The notes beneath the pieces are model-generated. The model was not told the DNA's origin, made no database searches, and was given only the letters and a program-made list of their open reading frames with translations. 30,970 nucleotides of DNA from an uncultured Lachnospiraceae bacterium. GTDB lineage: Bacteria > Bacillota > Clostridia > Lachnospirales > Lachnospiraceae. The stretch spans positions 1 to 30,970 of the forward strand of contig CAJUJM010000088.1 in the NCBI GenBank assembly GCA_910586755.1, in the 5' to 3' direction. Numbering within the stretch: position 1 is the stretch's first letter; each line of letters opens with the position of its first letter. A program made the position numbers and the translations under genes. Of this stretch, positions 8,036 through 15,932 are shown in pieces.

Positions 8036-9427
8036 ATGGCAGAACAAAACACAGGTAAGATTACCCAGATCATCGGCGCCGTGTTGGATATCAAGTTCAG
8101 CCAGGGCAAGCTTCCGGAAATTAACGAGGCCATTCAGGTGCCTCTTAATGACGGCGGTAAGCTGACGGTTGAGGTATCTCAGCACCTTGGTGATGATACA
8201 GTCCGCTGTATCGCCATGGGAAGCACCGACGGTCTGGTCCGCGGTATGGATGCTGTGGCTACCGGGGCGCCGATTTCGGTTCCGGTAGGTGAGAACACCC
8301 TGGGACGTATTTTCAATGTCCTGGGTGATGCAATCGACAACAAGCCCCAGCCGGATGTAGAAGAATATCTTCCTATTCATAGAAAAGCTCCGACCTTCGA
8401 GGAACAGTCTACTGAGACAGAGATTTTAGAGACTGGTATTAAGGTTGTCGACCTTCTCTGTCCTTATCAGAAGGGCGGTAAGATCGGTCTGTTCGGTGGC
8501 GCCGGCGTAGGCAAAACCGTTTTAATTCAGGAGCTGATTCGTAACATTGCCACCGAGCACGGTGGATATTCCGTATTTACCGGCGTAGGCGAGCGTACCC
8601 GTGAGGGAAATGACCTTTATCACGAGATGCAGGAATCCGGCGTTATTAACAAGACCACCATGGTATTCGGCCAGATGAATGAGCCGCCGGGAGCGCGTAT
8701 GAGAGTAGGATTAACCGGACTTACCATGGCAGAATACTTCCGTGATAAGGGCGGTAAGGATGTGCTGCTCTTTATTGATAACATTTTCCGTTTTACTCAG
8801 GCAGGTTCTGAGGTATCCGCGCTGTTAGGCCGTATGCCTTCCGCAGTAGGCTACCAGCCGACCTTACAGACTGAGATGGGCGCTCTTCAGGAGCGTATTA
8901 CCTCTACTAAGAATGGTTCCATCACTTCTGTACAGGCTGTATACGTACCTGCTGACGACCTTACTGACCCGGCTCCGGCTAATACCTTCGCTCACCTGGA
9001 TGCTACTACCGTATTGAGCCGTTCTATCGTTGAGCTTGGTATTTATCCGGCAGTAGATCCCTTAGAGTCTACCTCCAGAATTTTGGATCCCCGTATTATC
9101 GGCGAGGAGCATTACAATGTGGCCCGCGGCGTTCAGGAGGTTTTACAGAAGTATAAAGAGCTTCAGGATATTATCGCCATGTTAGGTATGGACGAACTTT
9201 CTGAGGAAGATAAGCTGACGGTATCCCGCGCAAGAAAGATTCAGAGATTCTTATCTCAGCCCTTCTTCGTTGCAGGACAGTTTACCGGCTTAGAGGGGCG
9301 GTATGTACCCTTAAGCGAGACCATTCAGGGCTTTAAGGAGATTCTGGAAGGCAAGCATGACGACATCCCGGAAAACTTATTCTTAAATGCAGGTAATATC
9401 GACGACGTTCTTGCCCGCGTGAAATAG
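8036..9427 (+). CDS. atpD: F1Fo ATP synthase subunit beta
   Basis: 463 residues, the catalytic subunit. P-loop GGAGVGKT at 154-161, catalytic glutamate E186 in GVGERTREGNDL, the family signature PAVDPLESTSR in the C-terminal third, and the DELSEED loop near residue 385, which contacts gamma. A strong GTAAGGAGA ribosome site precedes the ATG. Length and motifs are canonical. Confidence 0.97.
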   Translation: MAEQNTGKITQIIGAVLDIKFSQGKLPEINEAIQVPLNDGGKLTVEVSQHLGDDTVRCIAMGSTDGLVRGMDAVATGAPISVPVGENTLGRIFNVLGDAIDNKPQPDVEEYLPIHRKAPTFEEQSTETEILETGIKVVDLLCPYQKGGKIGLFGGAGVGKTVLIQELIRNIATEHGGYSVFTGVGERTREGNDLYHEMQESGVINKTTMVFGQMNEPPGARMRVGLTGLTMAEYFRDKGGKDVLLFIDNIFRFTQAGSEVSALLGRMPSAVGYQPTLQTEMGALQERITSTKNGSITSVQAVYVPADDLTDPAPANTFAHLDATTVLSRSIVELGIYPAVDPLESTSRILDPRIIGEEHYNVARGVQEVLQKYKELQDIIAMLGMDELSEEDKLTVSRARKIQRFLSQPFFVAGQFTGLEGRYVPLSETIQGFKEILEGKHDDIPENLFLNAGNIDDVLARVK

Positions 9428-9438
9428 GAGGGCTGATT

Positions 9439-9837
9439 ATGGCAGAGGTATTCCGTTTGCAGATTATCACCCCGGATCAAAGGTTTTATGAGGGGGAAGC
9501 TTCCATGGTGGAGCTGACTACCACAGAAGGGGATATTGGTATCTACAAAGGCCACATTCCCTTGACGGCTATTGTGTCCCCCGGCGTCCTTCATATCCAT
9601 GAAGAGGGCCAGGTTCGCGAGGCGGCATTAATGTCCGGTTTTATTGAGGTACTCCCTGACCAGGTGATTATTATGGCAGAAGTTGTGGAGTGGCCTGAAG
9701 AAATTGATGTAAAGCGTGCTGAGGAAGCGCGTATCCGTGCTGAAAGAAGGCTGCAAAGCCACAGCGCCGAGGTTGATGTGGTTCGTGCTGAACTGGCTCT
9801 TAAGAGAGCGCTGGTGCGCTTGGAGATGCGGAAATAA
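9439..9837 (+). CDS. atpC: F1Fo ATP synthase subunit epsilon
   Basis: 132 residues: an N-terminal beta-sandwich (about 1-85, with EGDIGIYKGHIPLTAIVSPG) and a C-terminal helical hairpin (about 88-132) rich in Arg and Glu, the part that in other species extends to inhibit ATP hydrolysis. The ribosome site AGGAGGG overlaps the atpD stop and the spacer is 11 bases, so it is the last gene of the operon. A hairpin follows at 9850. Confidence 0.95.
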   Translation: MAEVFRLQIITPDQRFYEGEASMVELTTTEGDIGIYKGHIPLTAIVSPGVLHIHEEGQVREAALMSGFIEVLPDQVIIMAEVVEWPEEIDVKRAEEARIRAERRLQSHSAEVDVVRAELALKRALVRLEMRK

Positions 9838-9849
9838 ACAGTGCATTTG

Positions 9850-9879
9850 AATACCGGCGTGTTTTCGCGCCGGTATTTT
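9850..9879 (+). terminator. hairpin after the ATP synthase operon
   Basis: A perfect 10-bp stem (9850-9859 with 9868-9877) with an 8-base loop is followed by only TTTT counting its last stem bases, then GTTATGGAGG, the ribosome site of the next gene. It is a terminator with a weak U-tract, so some read-through into the next gene is plausible. Confidence 0.65.
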
Positions 9880-9897
9880 GTTATGGAGGAAACAGGT

Positions 9898-11043
9898 ATG
9901 AAAAAGAAAATTTTAATTGTCACGGCGGCATTAGCTCTTTCACTGGGAATCAGCGGAACATCATTGGCTGCAGGGTGGCAGCAAAATGAGACAGGCCGGT
10001 GGTACGAAAATGATGACAAAACTTATCCGGTAAACACCTGGCTTCAGGATCTGGCAGACGGCAAATGGTATCATTTTGATATAAATGGATATATGCAGAC
10101 CGGCTGGATCCAGGATAATGGCAAATATTATTATCTGGATATCGTTTCCGGCGCTATGTGGGCAAATACAACCACCCCCGACGGATACAAACTGGATGCT
10201 TCCGGCGCATGGATCCAGGAATCCGGACAGAAAACTGCTGATCAGGAAAAGAAAGCCGGATGGCAGGAGGACAATGTAGGAAGATGGTATCAAAATTCCG
10301 ATGGCTCCTATGTAAAGAACCGTTGGAAGGAAATTAACGGCAGCCGCTACTACTTTGATGAATCCGGATATGCAACCGTAGGTTTTGCGGAGATTAACGG
10401 AGAAGAATACTATTTTAGCAGCAGAGGCGTTTTGCAGACTAAAAACTTTACCATAGACGGCGAGGTTTATATTGTAAATTCCAAGGGCGTAATTTTGGAT
10501 GTAGTGGACGAGTGGGACTATGAAAGCGGACAGTATACCTATAAGTCCGGTAGTAATAAAACTACTTCCAGCGGCAATAAAACTACCTCCGGAAGCAATA
10601 ATACCAACACCAATACCACTACAAATTCCCAGAAAGCAAACTCTTCTGCAGCCGAAGACAGCCATAACCGGGAATATGCAGAAGCGGTAATTGATCTGGT
10701 AAATGAAGAGCGGGCTAAGGAAGGCCTGAGCCCTCTGGAGATGAACGAAACTCTGATGGGAGGCTGTGAGATCCGTGCGGAGGAGCTGGTGGAGAAATTC
10801 TCCCACACCAGACCGGACGGAAGCTCCTGCTATACAGTAGTAAAAGATGATTACGGTTACAGTTATATTGGAGAGAATATTGCAGAAGGTTATACCAGCC
10901 CGGAACATGTTATGAATGGCTGGATGAATTCCTCCGGACACAGAGCCAATATTCTGAAAAAAGAATATGAGGAAATCGGCGTAGGCTGCTACATCCACAA
11001 CGGCAGGAAATATTGGGTGCAGTTGTTTGGGGCGCAGAGGTAA
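9898..11043 (+). CDS. secreted CAP/SCP-domain protein with N-terminal cell-wall-binding repeats
   Basis: 381 residues. A signal peptide (MKKKILIVTAALALSLGI...SLAA, cleavage near residue 23) is followed by choline-binding-type/CW repeats at about 24-220 (GWQQNETGRWYEND, GWIQDNGKYYYLD and similar), a Ser/Thr/Asn-rich linker at about 225-260, and a C-terminal CAP domain. The CAP signature residues are visible: SHTRPDG, GENIAEG, and GHRANIL followed by GVGCY. It is likely exported, attached to the wall by the repeats, and displays the CAP domain outside; function of bacterial CAP domains is mostly unknown. ATG 9898, eight bases after GGAGG, is chosen over an upstream in-frame start that would lie in the terminator hairpin. 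No promoter is seen just before it. Confidence 0.88.
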   Translation: MKKKILIVTAALALSLGISGTSLAAGWQQNETGRWYENDDKTYPVNTWLQDLADGKWYHFDINGYMQTGWIQDNGKYYYLDIVSGAMWANTTTPDGYKLDASGAWIQESGQKTADQEKKAGWQEDNVGRWYQNSDGSYVKNRWKEINGSRYYFDESGYATVGFAEINGEEYYFSSRGVLQTKNFTIDGEVYIVNSKGVILDVVDEWDYESGQYTYKSGSNKTTSSGNKTTSGSNNTNTNTTTNSQKANSSAAEDSHNREYAEAVIDLVNEERAKEGLSPLEMNETLMGGCEIRAEELVEKFSHTRPDGSSCYTVVKDDYGYSYIGENIAEGYTSPEHVMNGWMNSSGHRANILKKEYEEIGVGCYIHNGRKYWVQLFGAQR

Positions 11044-11053
11044 AATATTTTTT

Positions 11054-11085
11054 GAAACGGCGTAGCTTTCGGGCTATGCCGTTTC
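11054..11085 (+). terminator. hairpin downstream of the CAP-domain gene
   Basis: A 13-bp stem (11054-11066 with 11073-11085, one G.U pair) closes a TTTCGG loop only 10 bases after the stop codon. It lacks a U-tract on either strand, so it could block exonucleases or terminate weakly. Confidence 0.55.
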
Positions 11086-11115
11086 TGAGATTTCAAGCTG
11101 CCAGAGATTTTCGCC

Positions 11116-11144
11116 TTGTATAAAGCTCTTACTTGCATTATAAT
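11116..11144 (+). promoter_or_regulatory. promoter of the nucleotidyltransferase-like gene
   Basis: TTGTAT at 11116-11121 and a perfect TATAAT at 11139-11144 are separated by 17 bases, about 50 bases before the start codon. Confidence 0.75.
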
Positions 11145-11194
11145 GAAATAACAAAGTGAAGGCTTAGAAAGCAGGGGAACCAAGGAGGAACTAG

Positions 11195-12115
11195 ATGAAA
11201 ACGACGCTGGTAATTATGGCGGCCGGTATTGGAAGCCGGTTCGGGGGAGGTATTAAGCAGCTTGAGCCGGTGGGACCGGGGGGAGAGATCATCATGGACT
11301 ACTCTATCCATGATGCGCTGGAAGCAGGCTTTGACAAGGTGGTATTTATTATCCGAAAGGATCTGGAAAAGGATTTTAAAGAGGTAATCGGCAACCGTAT
11401 TGAGAAGATCACAGAGGTGGCCTACGCCTATCAGGAGCTGACCAACCTGCCGGAGGGATTTCATTTACCCGAAGGCCGTACCAAGCCCTGGGGCACAGGC
11501 CAGGCTGTATTAAGCATTAAGGGACTGGTGGATGGTCCCTTTGCGGTGATCAATTCCGATGATTATTATGGGAAAGAATGCTTTAAAAACATGCACCGCT
11601 ATATGACCGAGGAGATGGACACAGAGAGAAAAATTTACGATATCTGTATGAGCGGATTTATTCTTGCCAATACCTTAAGTGAAAACGGGACAGTGACCCG
11701 GGGCGTCTGCCAGGCAAGCCCGGACGGCTCCTTACAAGAGGTTAAGGAAACTTACCAGATCCGCATGACTCCGGACGGTCTGGTGGGCGCGGACGAAAAC
11801 GGCGCCCGGATAGAGCTGGACGCTTCTCAGCCGGTATCCATGAATATGTGGGGACTTCCGGCATCTTTCTTAGATGAACTGGAAAGGGGATTTCCGGAAT
11901 TTTTGGCATCCGTACCGGATGGGGATATAAAAAAAGAGTACCTGCTTCCTCGGATTATTGACAAGCTGATAAAGTCCGGACAGGCCACAGTCAAGATTTT
12001 AAATACTCCGGATAAGTGGTTTGGCGTCACTTATAAGGAAGACAAGGAACAGGTAGTAAATGCTATCCGCGGGCTGATAGAAGCAGGAATATATAAAGAA
12101 AAATTGTTTTCATAG
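11195..12115 (+). CDS. sugar-phosphate nucleotidyltransferase-like protein
   Basis: 306 residues. The N-terminus MKTTLVIMAAGIGSRFGGGIKQL is the nucleotide-binding signature of the NTP-transferase fold, and SDDYYG near residue 120 supplies the metal-binding Asp pair expected of this fold. The family makes NDP-sugars from NTP and sugar-1-phosphate, but this branch is shorter and diverged from GalU and GlmU and its substrate is not known to me. It has a good AAGGAGG site before the ATG and a promoter of its own. It is apparently monocistronic, followed by two large inverted repeats. A role in envelope polysaccharide supply is inference only. Confidence 0.75.
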   Translation: MKTTLVIMAAGIGSRFGGGIKQLEPVGPGGEIIMDYSIHDALEAGFDKVVFIIRKDLEKDFKEVIGNRIEKITEVAYAYQELTNLPEGFHLPEGRTKPWGTGQAVLSIKGLVDGPFAVINSDDYYGKECFKNMHRYMTEEMDTERKIYDICMSGFILANTLSENGTVTRGVCQASPDGSLQEVKETYQIRMTPDGLVGADENGARIELDASQPVSMNMWGLPASFLDELERGFPEFLASVPDGDIKKEYLLPRIIDKLIKSGQATVKILNTPDKWFGVTYKEDKEQVVNAIRGLIEAGIYKEKLFS

Positions 12116-12124
12116 GCACAATCA

Positions 12125-12166
12125 GGGGGGAAAGGCAGAGAGGCGGCCAGGCTTGCCCTTCCTCCC
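12125..12166 (+). repeat. inverted repeat after the nucleotidyltransferase gene
   Basis: Two 13-base arms (12125-12137 and 12154-12166) pair with one mismatch and one G.U, forming a GC-rich hairpin nine bases after the stop codon. It lacks a U-tract but its position suggests transcript-end processing or termination. Confidence 0.5.
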
Positions 12167-12177
12167 AATATGAGGAG

Positions 12178-12211
12178 ACCCCGGCTGATACAAGATGTAT
12201 ACAACCGGGGT
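12178..12211 (+). terminator. second hairpin after the nucleotidyltransferase gene
   Basis: The arms ACCCCGG (12178-12184) and CCGGGGT (12205-12211) pair perfectly, and a smaller TACA/TGTA stem nests inside. AATTAT follows rather than a U-run. Together with the preceding hairpin it probably ends or protects the upstream transcript. The remaining AT-rich bases up to 12337 hold only an imperfect tandem repeat and no promoter I can call with confidence. Confidence 0.45.
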
Positions 12212-12354
12212 AATTATGAAAAATCTATGTGCAATTTAACGAATAAAACATATAAGCGTGTTTGATTTCTATACATTTAGTATAAAAAACAAATGTGAAT
12301 AAACTATGAACCACATGTAAATAGATTATGAAAATGTAAAGGAGGATGAACATC

Positions 12355-14022
12355 GTGCCAGAAAAGAATCAGAGAAATCCTATTGTCATTGGCCATAAAA
12401 ATCCCGATACCGACTCGATTTGCTCTGCCATCTGTTACGCCAATTTAAAGACCAGGTCCACTGGACGAAACCATGAACCGGCCAGAGCCGGAAAGATTAA
12501 CGGAGAGACCCAATATGTCCTGAATTATTTTGGAGTACAAGCTCCCAGATTGGTAGAAGATGTGAGAACTCAGGTCATGGATATTGAGATCCGTCTGATG
12601 GAAGGAGTAGATCGAAATATTTCTCTAAAGAAAGCCTGGAATATGATGCAGGCCAACAATGCAGTAACCCTCCCTGTTGTAACGGAGAAAGGAGCGCTGG
12701 AAGGATTAATCACAGTAGGGGATATTACAAAGTCCTATATGAATATTTATGACAGCAGTATTTTATCCAAGGCAAATACCCAATATTCGAATATCCTGGA
12801 GACACTGGAAGGCGACCTGATAGTGGGAAATGCGGATGCTTATTTTAATCAGGGAAAGGTACTGGTCGCCGCCGCCAACCCGGATTTGATGGAGTTTTAT
12901 ATCGAACCTCATGATCTGGTTATTTTGGGAAACCGTTATGAATCCCAGCTCTGCGCCATTGAGATGGAGGCAGACTGTATTATTGTCTGCGAAGGAGCAG
13001 GCGCATCTCTAACCATTCGCAAGCTGGCGGAACAGCATGGATGCACAGTGATTGCCACTGCCTATGATACATATACAACGGCCCGTCTCATTAATCAGAG
13101 TATGCCGGTCAGCTATTTTATGAAAACCGACAAGCTGATTACCTTTGAAGAAGAGGATTATGTTGATGAAATCCGGGAGGTAATGGCCAGCAAACGGCAC
13201 CGGGACTTCCCAATTTTGGACAAAAACGGATTGTATAAGGGAATGATTTCACGCCGGAACCTGTTGGGAGCCACCGGAAAGCAGGTAATTCTGGTAGATC
13301 ACAACGAGAGGAGCCAGGCAGTGGATGGAATTGCCGGGGCAGATATCCGGGAGATCATCGATCACCACCGTCTGGGCACAGTAGAGACCATTTCTCCTGT
13401 ATTTTTCCGCAACCAGCCATTGGGCTGCACTGCTACCATTGTGTATCAGATGTATCAGGAAGCTGGAATAGAGATCGAGAAAGAAATAGCAGGGCTTCTC
13501 TGCAGCGCTATTATTTCGGATACCCTGCTGTTCCGTTCCCCCACATGTACGGCGGTGGATCGGGCGGCAGCCATGAAACTGGCTGATTTAGCCGGAGTGG
13601 AGATTGAAAAGTATGCCGGAAATATGTTTGCTGCCGGAAGCAATTTAAAAGGAAAAAATGATTCCGAGATTTTCTATCAGGATTTTAAAACCTTTACTGC
13701 CGGCAAGCTTATTTTGGGAGTAGCTCAGGTGAGTTCCCTGAACGAAGAAGAACTGACGGATCTGCGGGAACGTATGGGATTATTTATCAAGCAGGCCAAG
13801 GCAGAGCGCAACATGGATATGATGTTCTTTATGCTGACCAATATTGTCACCGAATCAACGGATCTGATTTACGAGGGACAAGGAGCGGAGCAGTTGGTCA
13901 TGAAGGCATTCCATCTGGAGCACGACGGGGCTTTAGAAGGCCAAAACTGGATAACCCTGCCTGGCGTGGTTTCCCGTAAAAAACAGTTAGTGCCCGCCCT
14001 GGTACTGGCAGAACAGGAGTAA
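12355..14022 (+). CDS. manganese-dependent inorganic pyrophosphatase with CBS and DRTGG regulatory domains
   Basis: 555 residues, class II (DHH-family) pyrophosphatase that hydrolyses PPi to phosphate. The DHH domain opens with GHKNPDTDS (metal ligands H14, D18, D20). It is interrupted by a CBS motif (about 72-127), a DRTGG domain (about 130-245) and a second CBS motif (about 250-305), then resumes with VDHN (315-317) and IDHH (336-338), and ends in a DHHA2 domain with the substrate-binding SRKKQ near the C-terminus. CBS-containing enzymes of this class are regulated by adenine nucleotides, and those with DRTGG also bind diadenosine polyphosphates. Start: GTG at 12355, nine bases after AAAGGAGG; the ATG at 12346 abuts the ribosome site and is unlikely. 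Confidence 0.92.
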   Translation: MPEKNQRNPIVIGHKNPDTDSICSAICYANLKTRSTGRNHEPARAGKINGETQYVLNYFGVQAPRLVEDVRTQVMDIEIRLMEGVDRNISLKKAWNMMQANNAVTLPVVTEKGALEGLITVGDITKSYMNIYDSSILSKANTQYSNILETLEGDLIVGNADAYFNQGKVLVAAANPDLMEFYIEPHDLVILGNRYESQLCAIEMEADCIIVCEGAGASLTIRKLAEQHGCTVIATAYDTYTTARLINQSMPVSYFMKTDKLITFEEEDYVDEIREVMASKRHRDFPILDKNGLYKGMISRRNLLGATGKQVILVDHNERSQAVDGIAGADIREIIDHHRLGTVETISPVFFRNQPLGCTATIVYQMYQEAGIEIEKEIAGLLCSAIISDTLLFRSPTCTAVDRAAAMKLADLAGVEIEKYAGNMFAAGSNLKGKNDSEIFYQDFKTFTAGKLILGVAQVSSLNEEELTDLRERMGLFIKQAKAERNMDMMFFMLTNIVTESTDLIYEGQGAEQLVMKAFHLEHDGALEGQNWITLPGVVSRKKQLVPALVLAEQE

Positions 14023-14117
14023 AACGTAACAGTTAAGGGGGGCGGGGGATTTTATGGGAAGTTTTACGTCAAGCTTGCTTGTAAGAAAAATTTAGAACTA
14101 CTTTCACGGAGGGAAAA

Positions 14118-14732
14118 ATGGCAAAACAAACCTGGAAACCCGGCAATATGGTTTATCCGGCCCCGGCGGTTATGGTCACTGTGGCGGATAAGGAAGGAAA
14201 TACAGATATTATTACAGCAGCCTGGACCGGAAATATTTGTTCTGATCCGGCTATGACCTATGTTTCCGTGCGGCCGGAGCGGTTTTCCCACCATATGATA
14301 GAAGAAACGGAGTGTTTTGTAATTAATCTGACCACCAGGGCTCTGGCCAAAGCTACGGATTACTGTGGCGTCCGTTCCGGCCGGGAGGTAGATAAGTGGA
14401 AGGAAACCGGTTTAACCCCTCAAAGGGCAGATCATATTCCGGCTCCCCTTATCAGAGAGAGCCCGGTAAATATTGAATGCCAGGTGGTAGACCGCTTAAA
14501 CCTTGGCAGCCACACCATGTTTATTGCCAGGGTTCTGGCAGTTCATGTGGAGGAAGCCTACATGGACGAGAAAGGCAAATTTGATTTAACCGCTTCCGGC
14601 CTTATGGCCTATGCCCACGGCGAGTATCTGGAACTGGGCAAAAAAATAGGCAGCTTTGGTTTTTCCGTAAAAAAGAAACCTGCCCCAAGAAAAAAGACAA
14701 AATCACAGACCCGGAGAGGACAGAAGAAATGA
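14118..14732 (+). CDS. flavin reductase family protein (FMN-binding split barrel)
   Basis: 204 residues. The YPAPAVMVTVAD start, the ITAAWTGNICSDPAMTYVSVRPERFSH-type segment, and the C-terminal GLMAYAHGEYLELG are typical of flavin-reductase-like proteins that bind FMN and pass electrons from NAD(P)H or another donor. The last 25 residues are a basic, Lys/Arg-rich tail not needed for the fold. ACGGAGGG precedes the ATG. It overlaps the next gene by four bases (ATGA), so the two are translated together. Physiological acceptor unknown. Confidence 0.85.
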   Translation: MAKQTWKPGNMVYPAPAVMVTVADKEGNTDIITAAWTGNICSDPAMTYVSVRPERFSHHMIEETECFVINLTTRALAKATDYCGVRSGREVDKWKETGLTPQRADHIPAPLIRESPVNIECQVVDRLNLGSHTMFIARVLAVHVEEAYMDEKGKFDLTASGLMAYAHGEYLELGKKIGSFGFSVKKKPAPRKKTKSQTRRGQKK

Positions 14733-15253
14733 AGCAGCAGAAAAAAACCAACATTACATTAATCGGCATGCCATCATCAGGCAAAAGCACGGTGGGAGTA
14801 CTTCTTGCCAAGCGCCTGGCTTATTCCTTTGTGGATGTAGACATTGTGATCCAGGAAAAGGAAGGATGTCTGTTAAAAGATATTATTGCAGAAAAAGGGA
14901 TGGACGGCTTTATGGAGGTGGAAAACCGGATTAATGCAGAGCTGGATGTAAGGAGATCTGTCATCGCCCCTGGCGGCAGCGTGATTTTTGGCAAGGAGGC
15001 TATGGAACATTACAAGGAAATCGGCCAAATTGTCTATTTGAAACTGGAATACAAAGAAGTAGAGCGGCGTATCGGAAATGTAGTGGATCGGGGCGTAGTA
15101 TTAAAAGAAGGTCAAACGCTCCGGGATTTGTATAATGAGAGAGTGCCCTACTATGAAAAATACGCAGACATCACAATTGACGAAACCGGGAAATCCCTGG
15201 GCAGAGTCGTGGATGAGCTTCGAAGAATCATAGAAGGGCAGAGCAGGCATTAG
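14729..15253 (+). CDS. shikimate-kinase-like P-loop kinase with altered substrate site
   Basis: 174 residues, the length and fold pattern of AroK: P-loop GMPSSGKST at 13-21, VDVD at 35-38 matching the substrate-binding Asp, and RVPYY around R138 matching the lid-side arginine. Two expected features are changed: the 'FR' arginine that grips shikimate is FM (M62), and the GGG motif is GGS (82-84). It may therefore phosphorylate a different small substrate. It is in an operon with the flavin reductase, not with aromatic biosynthesis genes, which agrees with that doubt. Automatic annotation would probably say 'shikimate kinase'; I hold to 'shikimate-kinase-like'. Confidence 0.75.
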   Translation: MKQQKKTNITLIGMPSSGKSTVGVLLAKRLAYSFVDVDIVIQEKEGCLLKDIIAEKGMDGFMEVENRINAELDVRRSVIAPGGSVIFGKEAMEHYKEIGQIVYLKLEYKEVERRIGNVVDRGVVLKEGQTLRDLYNERVPYYEKYADITIDETGKSLGRVVDELRRIIEGQSRH

Positions 15254-15256
15254 CTG

Positions 15257-15318
15257 TAAAAGGCGCAGAGGGGCTGCAGGGGCCGGGATTACTCCGGATA
15301 ATACATCCTCTCTGCGCC
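15257..15318 (-). terminator. luxS terminator that overlaps the luxS coding end
   Basis: Read on the minus strand, a perfect 9-bp stem (15318-15310 with 15270-15262) is followed by TTTT (15260-15257). The 5' arm lies inside the luxS reading frame and the stop codon lies in the loop, which also contains a small CCGG/CCGG stem. The same inverted repeat sits just after the convergent shikimate-kinase-like gene and may also end that transcript. Confidence 0.55.
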
Positions 15319-15768
15319 AATTCCTTCCAGAACTTCTTCTAAAAATCTCTTTCCCCAATAATTTGCCATAGGAAGGTTCATATCCAGATAATTTCCGCAA
15401 TCTCTGGCAGCAGCGCCAGGCACATCTCCGGTGAAATCCCGGATAAAGGCAAACATTTCTTTCAGCAAACAGATAATATCCTCAGATTTTAAGTCCCCCG
15501 CTAACAGAAGATAAAAACCGGTACGGCAGCCCATGGGGCCGAAGTAGAGAACCCGATCCTTGTAATCCTTATGGTTCCTTAAAAAAGTTGCACCCAGGTG
15601 CTCGATGGTATGTACCTCAGCCGTATTCATCACCGGTTCAAAATTAGGCCGGGTCATGCGGAGATCAAAAGTGGTGACAACCTGATCCCCTACGATGTCC
15701 TTGCGGGAAACATAAACTCCGGGCAGGAGATTTAAATGATCAATTGTAAAGCTTGCAATTTTTTCCAT
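15289..15768 (-). CDS. luxS: S-ribosylhomocysteine lyase, autoinducer-2 synthesis
   Basis: 159 residues. It cleaves S-ribosylhomocysteine into homocysteine and DPD, the AI-2 precursor, in the activated methyl cycle. The metal site is complete: HTIEH (H53 and H57) and C124 in ARDCGNYLD, with catalytic C81 in GPMGCRTG. AAGGAG lies nine bases upstream of the ATG on the minus strand. It is the only gene on this strand in the window, convergent with the shikimate-kinase-like gene and divergent from the Ca2+ ATPase gene. Whether AI-2 is used as a signal here or LuxS is purely metabolic cannot be told. Confidence 0.96.
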   Translation of the reverse strand: MEKIASFTIDHLNLLPGVYVSRKDIVGDQVVTTFDLRMTRPNFEPVMNTAEVHTIEHLGATFLRNHKDYKDRVLYFGPMGCRTGFYLLLAGDLKSEDIICLLKEMFAFIRDFTGDVPGAAARDCGNYLDMNLPMANYWGKRFLEEVLEGIGAERMYYPE

Positions 15769-15818
15769 AAAAGCGTTCTCCTTCTCATTTTTATTACACC
15801 ATGGTCTCTGGTGTTCAT

Positions 15819-15824
15819 ATTATA
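15819..15824 (-). promoter_or_regulatory. extended -10 element of the luxS promoter
   Basis: On the minus strand the sequence TGCTATAAT gives a perfect -10 with the TG extension, about 50 bases before the luxS ATG. The -35 is poor, which is usual for extended -10 promoters. An inverted repeat ACACCA/TGGTGT (15796-15801 and 15809-15814) lies just downstream in the leader and could be an operator. Confidence 0.55.
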
Positions 15825-15932
15825 GCATAAAGCCCCCGTGATTCCCATACATTTTTACATAGAAAAGTTGGCGCCGGCAGGCGGCATAAGTTCAGAAAAG
15901 GCTTATTGTATAGGAAAGAAAGGAGCGGGCAA

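Noticed and set aside
9961..10998. Long minus-strand open frame opposite the CAP-domain gene
   Set aside because: No ribosome site or family resemblance; it is the shadow of the repeat-rich coding strand.
12346..12348. ATG as start of the pyrophosphatase
   Set aside because: It touches the AAAGGAGG ribosome site; the GTG nine bases downstream has proper spacing.
14064..14117. CAAGC/GCTTG hairpin before the flavin reductase as a regulatory element
   Set aside because: Only five base pairs with a two-base loop; no promoter or conserved motif could be placed around it.
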